Positions 24,701 through 35,435 of a DNA stretch of 61,577 bases are shown in pieces. The translations under genes and the position numbers were made by a program. Origin of the DNA: Comamonadaceae bacterium CG_4_9_14_3_um_filter_60_33 (GTDB lineage Bacteria > Pseudomonadota > Gammaproteobacteria > Burkholderiales > Burkholderiaceae_C); the NCBI GenBank assembly GCA_002789915.1, contig PFUD01000159.1, positions 789 to 62,365 of the forward strand. Reading direction: 5' to 3'. Each line of letters starts with the position of its first letter. Within the stretch, counting starts at the first letter, position 1. The notes under the pieces are model-generated. The model saw nothing but the letters and a program-made list of their open reading frames with translations, ran no database searches and was not told the DNA's origin.

Positions 24701-24739
24701 TGGGCGCAGCGCTGGCAACAAAACCCGCGCTGGGTCTAG
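21719..24739 (+). CDS. 5TM-sensor PAS-GGDEF-EAL c-di-GMP protein
   Basis: The GTG at 21719 is the first usable start after an in-frame stop at 21695. The 1006-residue protein has an N-terminal membrane part of five or six helices (to about residue 180) resembling the 5TMR_LYT sensor of LytS kinases, then three PAS segments (about 200-560). The GGDEF motif is intact at 652-656 and the EAL motif at 781-783, with DDFGTGYSSLSYL later. It may both make and degrade c-di-GMP; which activity dominates cannot be told. A 14-bp palindrome AATGCTAAAGCATT at 21682-21695 lies just upstream. Confidence 0.88.
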   Translation: MFSSALQLTYNMAILVAMVMTSGLIRRGQEAPQRQALLQGFLFGAATVVNMAAPMVLGPGLIFDPRTVTLSLCGLFFGPLAAGVAAVMALAYRLFLGGTGVTMGVLVIISAAAWGLYFYRRWSRPKLAIRLRQLLLLSVVVHITELLLMATLPAPLGWQTLQRLGLPIMLAFPLLTVLLGKMLTSQDAMDEAVAALRKSEHLHSSILQTAMDGFWLTNLQGRLLKVNQAYARLSGYTEAELLGMRISQLEARESDALSLAHIQRIVATGSDRFETQHRAKDGTVIDVEVSVQHHAVEAEQLVVFLRDITERKRAEHALREAKALTEAIVENAPLTIFLKDARSLRFVLLNRAGEDLFGYDRNDLLGKSDLDLFPPGQAHDFMRKDREVLEGSMEAQDTPLEPVQTVRKGQRFLHTRKVGLRGGDGQMKYLLGISEDITESKKDQERLLLTANVFTHAREGILITDAAGIIVDVNESFSRITGYSRAQVLGQTPRIWSSGHQTPEFYQEMWSTLRRDGQWYGEVWNRRQNGEVYAEMLNISAVLDAQGLAQNYVALFSDITAIKEHEKELEHIAHYDVLTGLPNRVLLADRLDQAMTQSGRRSQQLAVAYLDLDGFKNINDQHGHALGDVLLRQVASRMKQSLREGDTLARIGGDEFVAVLIDLDDSQAAVPLFERLLKAASEPVHHDGLLLQTSASLGVTFYPQAEALEADQLLRQADQAMYQAKLSGKNRFHLFDAEQDRTTRGHFESLARIRNALAASEFVLFYQPKVNMRSGAVIGVEALIRWQHPEKGLLAPALFLPVIEDHALAIEVGEWVIDTAISQNEIWQSQGLDLPVSVNVGARQLQQGNFVVRLQALLAAHPQFRPSNLEIEILETSALKDMAGVSQLIEDCYQMGVLFALDDFGTGYSSLSYLKHLRVSMLKIDQSFVRDMLDDPDDLAILQGVIGLAVAFKRQVIAEGVETSAHANMLLQLGCELGQGYGIARPMPAAEVPQWAQRWQQNPRWV

Positions 24740-24793
24740 AGCGCAGTGTCGCAGTGTCGGAGATGTGCCCTGGTATGTGTTCGGGTTCGTGTC

Positions 24794-25462
24794 TCAGGCG
24801 TGGCTGACCCATTCCGCGTAGTCCATCTGCTCCAGATGCGGCAGCGTGTTGTAGGTCAGCAGGGCGTGGCGCTTTGGCGTAAAAGAAAACTCGGTCACCG
24901 CCGTGTTGCGCAAGCGCATGTTGAGCTCAATGGTGGCCTCGGGGGGGGTCGCCAGCACATGACCAATCGCGCTGGCAATTGGCCCGCCACTAGACACCAG
25001 CAGCACGCGCTCGGCCTGGCTTTGCCGCACATGGTCGAGCACCTCGATCACCTGCTTGCCAAAGGTTTGCCAATCGGGCGTATTTGTAGGCTCGGTGTTG
25101 CCCAACATCCATTGCAGCAAACCACTGCGCAGCAGCCTGAAGTACTGGCGGTAATTGTCTGGCGTGGGGCTGCGGTCAAGCGGCACGGGGTGCACGGCGG
25201 CAATCACGGCGTCGCTGCTGTATTCGTTCAGGCCGGGCCACTGCGTGGCGGGCAAGGGCAGGCCCAGACCTTCGCTGATGCCGTTCAGGGTTTGTGTGTG
25301 GCGCTTGAGCGTGCCGCTAAGTACAGCATCGAAGCGGATGCCTTTGCCGGCAAAGTAGCGCCCCAGTTGCACGCTTTGGCGCTTTCCCAGGTCGCTCAAT
25401 TGATCGTAATCGTCAGCGCCAAAAGACGCTTGTCCGTGTCGCACCAGATAAAGACTGCTCAT
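24794..25462 (-). CDS. Histidine phosphatase family protein
   Basis: The 222-residue protein begins MSSLYLVRHGQASFGADDYD, with the RHG phosphate-binding motif, and later has VLLVSSGGPIASAIG where the second active-site histidine region is expected. It is a phosphoglycerate-mutase-like phosphatase of unknown substrate. The VSSGG in place of the more usual VSHGG is worth noting, since it would lose the second catalytic histidine. It converges on the GGDEF-EAL gene with a 54-bp gap and no obvious terminator. Confidence 0.8.
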   Translation of the reverse strand: MSSLYLVRHGQASFGADDYDQLSDLGKRQSVQLGRYFAGKGIRFDAVLSGTLKRHTQTLNGISEGLGLPLPATQWPGLNEYSSDAVIAAVHPVPLDRSPTPDNYRQYFRLLRSGLLQWMLGNTEPTNTPDWQTFGKQVIEVLDHVRQSQAERVLLVSSGGPIASAIGHVLATPPEATIELNMRLRNTAVTEFSFTPKRHALLTYNTLPHLEQMDYAEWVSHA

Positions 25463-25565
25463 GGCCGCGAATTTAAGTGATGTTGGCGTTGCGCGCAGGT
25501 CATGCCGGCGATAACCTTGATTGGCGCTGGTGTTGCGACCGCGTCTACAGCTTGGGTGACAGAAT

Positions 25566-26177
25566 TCACGCCGTCGCCATCCACAGCGCCGTGGCCGCCA
25601 GTACCGCCGCCATGCTGTGGTTGAACCAGCGCAATCTTCGGCCGCCGTGCTGCGCGTCGGCCAGCCATTGTCGCAACAGCGTCCCCACCAGCGCGTAGCT
25701 CAGATTGCTGGCCAGGGCAAAAGCCAGCAACAGCGGCAGCACCACGGCAAAGCGTGTCCACAGGTCATCACGCCCGGCCAGCCAACCTGCCACCACGGTG
25801 AGCGCCAGCATCCAGGCCTTGATGTTGAGAAACTGCAGCATCACGCCTTGCCAGAAAGTCACGTTGAGCTGGCTGGCATCAGCCTGGGCCAGCTTGTGGG
25901 CCTGCGTCAATTTCCAGGCCAGCCAAAACAGATAGGCCACACCGCTGGCCTTGACGGCAAGGCGCAGCGGCGGCAGGCCCGCCACCAGTGCACCGACACC
26001 GGCGGTGCACAGGACCAGCAGTAAGCCCCAACCCACCGGCACGGCCAGCACAAAACGCAAAGCCCGGCGCAGACCGAAATTGGCTGCCAGCGCGGTGGAC
26101 AAGGTGGTGTTGGGGCCAGGGGTGAAACTGACGGCCGTGCACAGCAGCAACAGCGCTGTCAGCTCGGCGCCGCTCAT
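25566..26177 (-). CDS. LysE family translocator
   Basis: The start at 26177 gives 203 residues beginning MSGAELTALLLLCTAVSFTP, with the family signature SFTPGPNTTLSTALAANFG. About five or six hydrophobic segments are visible. LysE/RhtB proteins export amino acids or related compounds; the substrate is not predictable. A longer open frame to 26366 overlaps the DUF3567 gene in another frame and was rejected as the start. A 103-bp gap separates it from the phosphatase downstream. Confidence 0.85.
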   Translation of the reverse strand: MSGAELTALLLLCTAVSFTPGPNTTLSTALAANFGLRRALRFVLAVPVGWGLLLVLCTAGVGALVAGLPPLRLAVKASGVAYLFWLAWKLTQAHKLAQADASQLNVTFWQGVMLQFLNIKAWMLALTVVAGWLAGRDDLWTRFAVVLPLLLAFALASNLSYALVGTLLRQWLADAQHGGRRLRWFNHSMAAVLAATALWMATA

Positions 26178-26187
26178 GAATGGTGCG

Positions 26188-26496
26188 TCAATGCACCACA
26201 ACCGGGTTTTGCGCCAGCTCGGCGTATTGCTCCAGGGTGTCTTCCACTTCTTCCTGGGTGGGCGTTTTGCTTTGCCATGCTGATATTTGCTGTTGAAACA
26301 ATTCGGCCCAGGAGCCATCGAGGTAAACCTCTTTGTTGGCGCGCTTGTCCACAATCTCGAAGCCATGGCGCACCAGTTGTGGCACGATCAGCAGTTGCTC
26401 GCCGGCTTTCATGTCGTCGGGTTGTATCTCGGCCATGACGGCGTTGGCCAGCATGTGGGTGACCGAATAAGTCTCAGAGTCGTAGAGCGTATGCAT
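26188..26496 (-). CDS. DUF3567 family protein
   Basis: A 102-residue protein, MHTLYDSETYSVTHMLANAV, followed by RHGFEIVDKRANKEVYLDGS and an acidic C-terminal helix. This matches DUF3567, a small family essentially confined to betaproteobacteria, with unknown function. It ends 10 bp before the LysE-family start, so the two are probably co-transcribed. Confidence 0.85.
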   Translation of the reverse strand: MHTLYDSETYSVTHMLANAVMAEIQPDDMKAGEQLLIVPQLVRHGFEIVDKRANKEVYLDGSWAELFQQQISAWQSKTPTQEEVEDTLEQYAELAQNPVVVH

Positions 26497-26566
26497 GACT
26501 TAAATTATCCATGAATCCTGAAGGCCTTGGACTGGGTTGCGAATAGCGTGATTTCAACGACCTCTT

Positions 26567-27340
26567 TCAAGGGCTGTCAGCGGCTTCAGTGGCCTGCCAT
26601 TTTTGATCTGCATAGTCGCCATTGGTTTCCGTCAGCCGGATGCGCACCGGCAGATAAGCCAGCTCTGGCGCCAGCCAAAGCTCCAGTTGCTGGTCTTGCG
26701 CTTTTCGCGGCATGCGTTCGAGCTTTAGTGCCTGCAACGTTCCGCCCGGCAGTTGCAGGGTTTCCATGCCGCCAAACTTGAAGCGCCACGCGTCCGCATC
26801 ACGGTGACTCACAGTTTGCACGTTCAGCACGGTGCCAGGCGCAAAGCGCTGTGGCGCGCTGGCCACCAGCGCCGCGAGCTGCAACGTCACGCTCAGGCGG
26901 TCCTGGGCACCCGGCTGTAAGACTGCGGAGGGCGTGTTGGCGCTGAAGCGCACGATGCCCTGCGCACGGTCGAAGCTGGCAACTTCTTCGTTGCGAAAGG
27001 TGTTCGTGAAACGCTCCGGTGCCAGGCCAAAGGCATCAAATTTGCCCAGGCTGGTCTGCATGCGCGTCAAGCCAAAGGCACTGAAGCGCAAGCGTGCCTG
27101 GTAGCCTGGCTCTTGATGTTGCCACAGCAACTCGGCGCGCATCCTGAACGGAAATTTGTTGGAATCCACCCGATAGATCAGCTTGGTCGCGGGCGGCAGG
27201 GCGGTGCGCTTGAAAGCGGTTTGCTGCATCGACAGCACGGTGCCGGCTTGCGCGGCTGACGCTGGCAGCGCAGTCGCTGCGTTGACCAGCGGCGCGAGCA
27301 ACGCAGCCAACGTCAGGAATAGCCAGGATTTCATGGTCAT
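26567..27340 (-). CDS. DUF3108 family periplasmic protein
   Basis: The 257-residue protein has a signal peptide (about residues 1-22) and the DUF3108 pattern: LIYRVDSNKFPFRMRAELLW, FSAFGLTRMQTSLGKFDAFG, PERFTNTFRNEE and a late LELWLAPELAYLPVRIRL. The family is periplasmic with no known activity. The start overlaps the marC stop by 4 bp, so both are translated from one message. Confidence 0.85.
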   Translation of the reverse strand: MTMKSWLFLTLAALLAPLVNAATALPASAAQAGTVLSMQQTAFKRTALPPATKLIYRVDSNKFPFRMRAELLWQHQEPGYQARLRFSAFGLTRMQTSLGKFDAFGLAPERFTNTFRNEEVASFDRAQGIVRFSANTPSAVLQPGAQDRLSVTLQLAALVASAPQRFAPGTVLNVQTVSHRDADAWRFKFGGMETLQLPGGTLQALKLERMPRKAQDQQLELWLAPELAYLPVRIRLTETNGDYADQKWQATEAADSP

Positions 27341-27933
27341 GCCACTTGCCGGACAAAGGTTTTGACGCCGCGCAGCAGCATCTCGATCGACACCGCCACC
27401 AGCACCAGACCCATCAGGCGCTCCAGCGCCATCACAAAACGGTCACCGGCGACGCGCTGGATGCGCTCGGCCAGCACCAGCACCACCGCGCTCACGCTCA
27501 TGGTGACGCACAGCGCGGCGATCCACTCGAGCCGCTTTTCTGGCGCCTGCGACACCAGCAACAGCACCGTGGCCAGTGCCGACGGTCCGGCAATGGCCGG
27601 AATGGCCAGCGGCACGATCAGCGGCTCGCTTTGAGGTTCGTCCGCCTCTACTTTGGGCGGCGGGAAAATCATGCGCAGCGCGATCAAAAACAGAATCACG
27701 CCGCCGCCAATTTGTAAGGAGAGCTCGCTCAGGTTCATGACGCGCAAAAAACCCGCGCCGATGAACATGAAGGTCAGCAGCAGCAAAAAGGCAATCAGCA
27801 CCTCGCGCAAGATGACGCGGGCACGCCGCTCGGGCGCCACGTGCTTGAGGGCGTTGGCAAAAATAGGGATGTTGCCGATCGGATCGGTGATCAGGATCAG
27901 CAAGATAGTGGCTGAAACAAAGGTGTACTGCAT
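27337..27933 (-). CDS. MarC family integral membrane protein
   Basis: The start at 27933 gives MQYTFVSATILLILITDPIG, the usual MarC N-terminus; the upstream open frame is out of family. The 198-residue product has about six hydrophobic segments, with ITDPIGNIPIF and AIPAIAGPSALATVLLL repeats. MarC proteins are six-helix membrane proteins of uncertain function, once linked to multiple antibiotic resistance. In relatives marC sits in the his operon; here it is with uspA and DUF3108. Confidence 0.85.
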   Translation of the reverse strand: MQYTFVSATILLILITDPIGNIPIFANALKHVAPERRARVILREVLIAFLLLLTFMFIGAGFLRVMNLSELSLQIGGGVILFLIALRMIFPPPKVEADEPQSEPLIVPLAIPAIAGPSALATVLLLVSQAPEKRLEWIAALCVTMSVSAVVLVLAERIQRVAGDRFVMALERLMGLVLVAVSIEMLLRGVKTFVRQVA

Positions 27934-27981
27934 GCGCTTGACTAAAGCTGTTGATGGCAACAGGATAGCAGGCTTGCCACA

Positions 27982-28021
27982 CCACCCCTGCGGCGCGCTG
28001 CCATGGGCACCGCAGGGGTGG
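27982..28021. repeat. Strong hairpin between uspA and marC
   Basis: CCACCCCTGCGG and CCGCAGGGGTGG form a perfect 12-bp stem; the 16-nt loop holds a further TGCC/GGCA pair. There is no T run on the minus strand, so it is more likely an mRNA-stabilising or processing element than a terminator. Confidence 0.65.
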
Positions 28022-28037
28022 GGAAAACTGCGCGCTG

Positions 28038-28496
28038 TCAGGCAGGTTTTCTGCGCACCAGGAACACAGACGTGGTGGCGATGCGAACCAGGTTTTCGGC
28101 CACGCTGCCCATCACCATGCGCTCGAAACCGCGTCTGCCGTGGGTGCCGATCACGATCAGGTCGGCATCCCACTGTTTGGCGGCCTCGACGATCATTTCG
28201 GCGACACGTTTTTTATTCGATTCGATCAGCATGCGGTCGGGCTCCAGGCCGGCCTCCTTGGCTTTGGCCACGGCGCTGTCGAGCAGCTTTTCTGCGGCCG
28301 TACGCATTCCGGTTTTGATCTCCTCCGGATCGATCAAATTACCGATGCCCATGTTGTTTTGTTCCAGCAGGCCGGTGTCGATCACCTTGCCAATGCACAG
28401 GCTTACGCCTGGCATGCTGGCGAACTGAATCGCTTCTTTCAGCGCCAGTTGCGCCGTGGAACTGCCGTCGATGGCGACAAAAATACGTTTACACAT
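28038..28496 (-). CDS. uspA: Universal stress protein family
   Basis: A 152-residue UspA-domain protein, starting MCKRIFVAIDGSSTAQLALK and ending with the ATP-binding pattern VIGTHGRRGFERMVMGSVAE, which indicates the nucleotide-binding type. It starts 27 bp downstream of the lactate permease stop on the same strand, so it may be read from the lactate operon. Confidence 0.9.
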   Translation of the reverse strand: MCKRIFVAIDGSSTAQLALKEAIQFASMPGVSLCIGKVIDTGLLEQNNMGIGNLIDPEEIKTGMRTAAEKLLDSAVAKAKEAGLEPDRMLIESNKKRVAEMIVEAAKQWDADLIVIGTHGRRGFERMVMGSVAENLVRIATTSVFLVRRKPA

Positions 28497-28523
28497 GAAT
28501 CAACTCCTGAAGTATTGGGATGG

Positions 28524-30233
28524 TTAAGGCTTGGCGATCAGCATGGTGGGATCGGTAACTCCAAAGCCGTAGATGGCCACCATGGCAATCACACCCGCCA
28601 TGATGATGTAGTAGAGCGTGGGCAGAATGGTCATGCGCAAAATGCTGCCTTCACGCCCCATCAGCCCCACTGTGGCTGAGGCTGCCACCACATTGTGAAT
28701 GGCGATCATGTTACCCGCTGCCGCACCCACCGCCTGGCTGGCCACCAGCATGGCACCCGACACACCAATCAGGTGTGCGGTGTCAAACTGGAATTGCGAC
28801 ATCATCAGGTTCGACACGGTGTTCGACCCTGCGATAAAGGCGCCCAGTGCGCCAACCGAAGCGGCAAAGAACGGATAGACGCTGCCGACGCTGCTGGCGA
28901 CCAGTTCGGCCATGGCACGCGGCATGGAGGGCAGGTTCGCCACGTTGACGCCTGAGTTGATCAAAATCCGCACCATCGGGATGGTGAACACCAGCACAAA
29001 ACCGGCGCCCAGCAGGGTCCGTGAAGACTCAGCCACCGCCGCCTTGAGTTCAGAGAACTTCATGCGTTGCAAGAAGAATGTGGCCAGCACGACCATCACC
29101 ATGATGCCGCCTGGCAGGTACAAGAACTGGATGCTGCCGGACAAGCCTTTTTCGCCCAGGATGTTGGCCCAGCCCAGCACCAGATTTTTGGTGAAGAAGG
29201 TCTTGATTTCAGGGCTCACACGCGACGCCACCAGCGCAATGGCCAGCAGCAGATAGGGCAACCAAGCCAGGCCAACCGACATGGGGGCTTTTGAGGTGAG
29301 CTCGTCGAGTTTGATCTCGATACTGCCCAACCAGTGCGACGGCCAATCTTTGGCATCAGCAAAGTCCCAAGATTTCTTTGGCAGCAAAAAGCCCGCCTTG
29401 GCAGCCGGAACGACGATGGCCAGACCCACCAGAGCACCGATCATGGACGGAAACTCAGGCCCCAGGAAAACGCCCGCAGCAGCGTAGGGGAGCACGAAGC
29501 ACAGCCCGGCAAAAATGGCAAATGGTGCAATCGCCAGGCCTTCGCTCCAGGATTTGTTGCGGCCAAAAAAGCGCGTCATCATCACGCACATCAGCAAGGG
29601 CATCAAAATGCCGATGGCGGCGTGGGTCAGAGCAACTTCCGAGGTGACCAGGCGGTAAAAAACTTCCCAATCGGAGCCGCTGGCCAGCAGTTGGGCTGAA
29701 ATGCCGGCCTTGTCCAGACCACCACTCACACCCACCACAATTGGTGTGCCCACCGCGCCAAACGACACCGGGGTGGACTGCACCATCATGCCCAGCATGA
29801 CCGCGCCCATGGCCGGAAAGCCCAAAGCTACCAGCAAGGGTGCTGCCACGGCGGCGGGCGTGCCGAAACCGGAGGCGCCCTCAATGAAGCAGCCAAACAA
29901 CCAGGCGACGATGATGACCTGCACCCGGCGGTCCGGGCTGATGTTGGCAAAGCCGCCACGAATCGCCTTGATGGCGCCGGAATGCTTCAAGGTGTTGAGC
30001 AGCAAAATCGCGCCAAAAATGATCCACAGCACCGCGCCCGTCAGGATCAGGCCCTGCAATATCGAAGCGATAACGCGGTTGGTTGACATGCCCCAAGCGC
30101 CCAGGGCAATCACGATGCTAAGTATGAGCACCGCCGGCATGGCGCGTTTCGCCGGCCAGTTAAAACCCACCAGCAGCACGGCTGCCAGCACCAGTGGCGC
30201 GAAGGCCAATAAAGAAAGCATGGTTTGGCTCAT
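28524..30233 (-). CDS. lctP: L-lactate/glycolate permease
   Basis: The 569-residue protein has more than ten hydrophobic segments and LctP/GlcA signatures such as [20 protein letters not shown] and [20 protein letters not shown]. It imports lactate (D, L) or glycolate with protons. It lies downstream of the D-lactate dehydrogenase gene after a 113-bp gap in the same direction and upstream of uspA. The gap is A/T-rich and could hold a separate promoter. Confidence 0.93.
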   Translation of the reverse strand: MSQTMLSLLAFAPLVLAAVLLVGFNWPAKRAMPAVLILSIVIALGAWGMSTNRVIASILQGLILTGAVLWIIFGAILLLNTLKHSGAIKAIRGGFANISPDRRVQVIIVAWLFGCFIEGASGFGTPAAVAAPLLVALGFPAMGAVMLGMMVQSTPVSFGAVGTPIVVGVSGGLDKAGISAQLLASGSDWEVFYRLVTSEVALTHAAIGILMPLLMCVMMTRFFGRNKSWSEGLAIAPFAIFAGLCFVLPYAAAGVFLGPEFPSMIGALVGLAIVVPAAKAGFLLPKKSWDFADAKDWPSHWLGSIEIKLDELTSKAPMSVGLAWLPYLLLAIALVASRVSPEIKTFFTKNLVLGWANILGEKGLSGSIQFLYLPGGIMVMVVLATFFLQRMKFSELKAAVAESSRTLLGAGFVLVFTIPMVRILINSGVNVANLPSMPRAMAELVASSVGSVYPFFAASVGALGAFIAGSNTVSNLMMSQFQFDTAHLIGVSGAMLVASQAVGAAAGNMIAIHNVVAASATVGLMGREGSILRMTILPTLYYIIMAGVIAMVAIYGFGVTDPTMLIAKP

Positions 30234-30346
30234 GATGGCATCCTGAGTGTTGAAACTTGTGAATAAAAATGGATGGGTCGCCCGATATGCATGATGAAAA
30301 TACTCCTCGTTGTAAAAATTAAAAAGATAGCGTCAAGGGGAAAAAC

Positions 30347-33124
<2,778 letters not shown>

Positions 33125-33156
33125 GATTTGTCTCCTTCGTTATGCTTTTGGTAAAG

Positions 33157-33167
33157 TGGTATTACCA
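33157..33167. promoter_or_regulatory. LldR-type operator O1
   Basis: TGGTATTACCA matches the TGGT-N3-ACCA core recognised by FadR/LldR-type GntR regulators. It lies 33 bp upstream of the D-lactate dehydrogenase start. Confidence 0.7.
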
Positions 33168-33263
33168 GCTAAGGACTGTAATGTCCTCATTAATCAAAGG
33201 TAATTAGGGATTACCCGTACGATTCATACTTTTTTTCATTAGGGTTTTGAAATATGATGCAAT

Positions 33264-33274
33264 TGGTCTTACCA
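33264..33274. promoter_or_regulatory. LldR-type operator O2
   Basis: TGGTCTTACCA, with flanking AAT and GAC, lies just downstream of a TATGAT -10-like box (33253-33258) and 21 bp before the regulator ATG. It is 107 bp from O1, close to ten helical turns, as in looped operator pairs. Confidence 0.7.
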
Positions 33275-33294
33275 GACTTGCCCTTGTCTAAACC

Positions 33295-34062
33295 ATGAAC
33301 CCAAAGCGCCCTGTTGCACACCGCCTGACTGACTCCGTTGCCAGCGAACTCGAAAAGCGCATCCTTGAAGGTTCGCTCAAGCCGGGCGATCGGCTGCCTT
33401 CGGAGCGTGCGCTGGCGCTGGGTCTGGGCGTGTCGCGCCCCTCGCTGCGCGAGGCGATGCAGCAACTGGTGTCCAAAGGTCTGCTGAGCACGCTTCATGG
33501 TGGCGGCACCTTTGTCACCGACCGGTTGGAGGCGCATTTTGCTGATCCCTGGCAGGACATGCTCAAGGACAACCCCTTGCTGCACCGCGACCTGCTCGAA
33601 GTGCGCCAAATGCTCGAAAGCCAAGCCGCAGCACTGGCCGCCGACCGCGCCACAGACGTCGACATCAGCCGGCTCGATGCGGTCCATGCAGCGCTCGAAG
33701 CCAGCTACGAGTTGGATGATCTGAATCACTGTATTGAGACCGACGTGGCCTTTCACCAAGCCGTGGCCGAGGCCTCGCACAACGTGCTGATTGGCCACCT
33801 GACGGCCAGCCTGATGCGGGTTGTCCATGGTCATGTGGCCAATAATCTGGTGCATCTGCACGCCCGGCCTCAGCGCTGGAGCCAGTTGCGGGCGCAACAC
33901 CGCGCCATTTGGCAAGCCATTCGCGAACATAAGCCGCAAGAGGCGGCGCTGGCTGCCAGCGAACACATTGAGTTTGTGCGCCGAAGCATCGAGGACAAGG
34001 CGCTCGATGAAGCAAGGCGCTCCAGCGCGCTCAGGCGCCTGGGGGAAGCGGCCGCAAAGTGA
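33295..34062 (+). CDS. lldR: GntR/FadR family lactate regulator
   Basis: The 255-residue protein has an N-terminal winged helix with LKPGDRLPSERALALGLGVS and RPSLREAMQQLVSKGLL, then an FCD ligand domain with metal-binding histidines near DVAFHQAVAEASHN and VVHGHVANN. Its divergent position to the D-lactate dehydrogenase and the two TGGT-N3-ACCA operators support lactate-responsive repression. The start at 33295 is the first ATG after O2. Confidence 0.88.
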   Translation: MNPKRPVAHRLTDSVASELEKRILEGSLKPGDRLPSERALALGLGVSRPSLREAMQQLVSKGLLSTLHGGGTFVTDRLEAHFADPWQDMLKDNPLLHRDLLEVRQMLESQAAALAADRATDVDISRLDAVHAALEASYELDDLNHCIETDVAFHQAVAEASHNVLIGHLTASLMRVVHGHVANNLVHLHARPQRWSQLRAQHRAIWQAIREHKPQEAALAASEHIEFVRRSIEDKALDEARRSSALRRLGEAAAK

Positions 34063-34233
34063 CTAAATGGCATACAGCGATTCACAGTCGGCGGGCGCGG
34101 TCTTGAACACGTTGGCGGCAAGCTCAAACAAACTTTTCATGTATCGAGAATAGCAGTTGGCTTCTGCGTGTTTGCAGAAAAAAGAGTGACCCCTTTGCCG
34201 TGTTGGGATTAGCCAGTGCAATAATCGCGCCCC

Positions 34234-34608
34234 ATGACAATTTTGCACAACCTGCGCAACGCACCTTGGCTGGCCCGTCTGGCCCTGCTGTGGTTCGCCC
34301 TGACGCTGGGCGCCGCTGTAGCCTCGCCCATGGTGCAGCCGCAGCAAGAACTGGTCATCTGCACTGGTGCGGGCATGCTCAAGGTGGTGCTGACCGATGA
34401 CGGCACGTTCACCACTGCGGCCACGTCCGACCCCGGTGACGCTCTCTTTTGCCCGTTGTGCCTGGCCGGTGGTGCGCCCGTTGCGGCTGGGGTCCAACCG
34501 ATGGCCCAACCCCGCGACAGTGCGCAGGTGCCGCTACGCACGCCAACGGTGCACATCGCCACCCTGAGTGCTGCGCCCCCGCCAGCGCGCGGTCCGCCAA
34601 ACGCCTGA
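34234..34608 (+). CDS. DUF2946 family protein
   Basis: A 124-residue protein with a hydrophobic N-terminal segment (residues 10-30), then the DUF2946 pattern ICTGAGMLKVVLTDDG and the cysteine pair in FCPLCLAGGA. The C-terminus is rich in Pro and Ala. The family usually accompanies copper genes, as here upstream of the PCuAC chaperone. A role in copper handling is therefore likely but unproven. The 171-bp gap before it holds a possible 25-codon frame on the minus strand but nothing else evident. Confidence 0.75.
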   Translation: MTILHNLRNAPWLARLALLWFALTLGAAVASPMVQPQQELVICTGAGMLKVVLTDDGTFTTAATSDPGDALFCPLCLAGGAPVAAGVQPMAQPRDSAQVPLRTPTVHIATLSAAPPPARGPPNA

Positions 34609-34762
34609 TCACCCCGTGTCAGGCAAACCTTGCGTTGCTGCGTCAGCACGGAAGGCGAAGTTTTTCGTTTCCCCAGGTTTTGTCAGCGTTGCGCCCTGCC
34701 GCACGCTTTGCTGCCGCGAGCAGTGCGATAAGACCGTGATCGATTTAATCCCAAGGATTTTT

Positions 34763-35269
34763 ATGAAATTCAAATCACTGATGACCGCAGTCGCCCTGGC
34801 CGCAACCACGCTCGGCGCCCTGGCTACAGATGCCGCCGTTGAGGTGCAAAACGCCTGGGTCCGTGCCACCGTCAAAGGCCAGATGGCCACCGGCGCATTC
34901 ATGACGCTTACCGCCAAACAAGCCACCACACTGGTCGGCGTGGCCTCACCCGTGGCCGGCGTGGCGCAAGTGCACGAGATGACGATGGACAACGGCGTCA
35001 TGAAAATGGCCGAAGTCAAGGGCGGGCTAAACCTGCCCGTTGGCAAAGCCGTGGAGCTCAAGCCCGGCGGCTATCACCTGATGCTGATGGACTTGAAAGC
35101 GCTGCTGACCAAGGACAGCACCGTGCCCGTCACCCTGACTTTCAAGGACGCCAAGGGCATTGAGAGCACACTGGAACTGACGCTGCCCGTGGCCGCCATG
35201 GCGCCGGGCGGCATGGCCAAACCTGCTGCCATGGACCATTCCATGCACGGCAACATGCCAGCCAAGTAG
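34763..35269 (+). CDS. Periplasmic copper chaperone PCu(A)C
   Basis: The ATG at 34763 follows AAGGATTTTT and begins a signal peptide of about 22 residues. The mature protein carries the copper ligands of the PCuAC family: His71 in VHEMTMDNG, Met82 and the HLM of GYHLMLMD (His105, Met107). The C-terminus MDHSMHGNMPAK adds further His and Met. The family delivers Cu(I) to cytochrome oxidase. The gene lies between DUF2946 and an OprC-like receptor. Confidence 0.92.
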   Translation: MKFKSLMTAVALAATTLGALATDAAVEVQNAWVRATVKGQMATGAFMTLTAKQATTLVGVASPVAGVAQVHEMTMDNGVMKMAEVKGGLNLPVGKAVELKPGGYHLMLMDLKALLTKDSTVPVTLTFKDAKGIESTLELTLPVAAMAPGGMAKPAAMDHSMHGNMPAK

Positions 35270-35435
35270 CGCTTCTGAAGGCCGGGCTGATCCTTTGGAT
35301 CTGCCGACCAGAGCGGTTACGACCAGCGCTGTGCGGCCCCTGGGTGCGCGCTGCGGCGCATCCCCGCGGCCCTTGCTCGCTCTGAGTTTGCCGGTCTCAA
35401 CCATTGCACCATTGCAACCATTCAAGAACATTTCC

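Noticed and set aside
34063-34140. 25-codon minus-strand frame MKSLFELAANVFKTAPADCE and on, after lldR
   Set aside because: It has plausible amino-acid composition but no ribosome-binding site, no known family and touches the lldR stop. Kept only as a note; ribosome profiling would decide.
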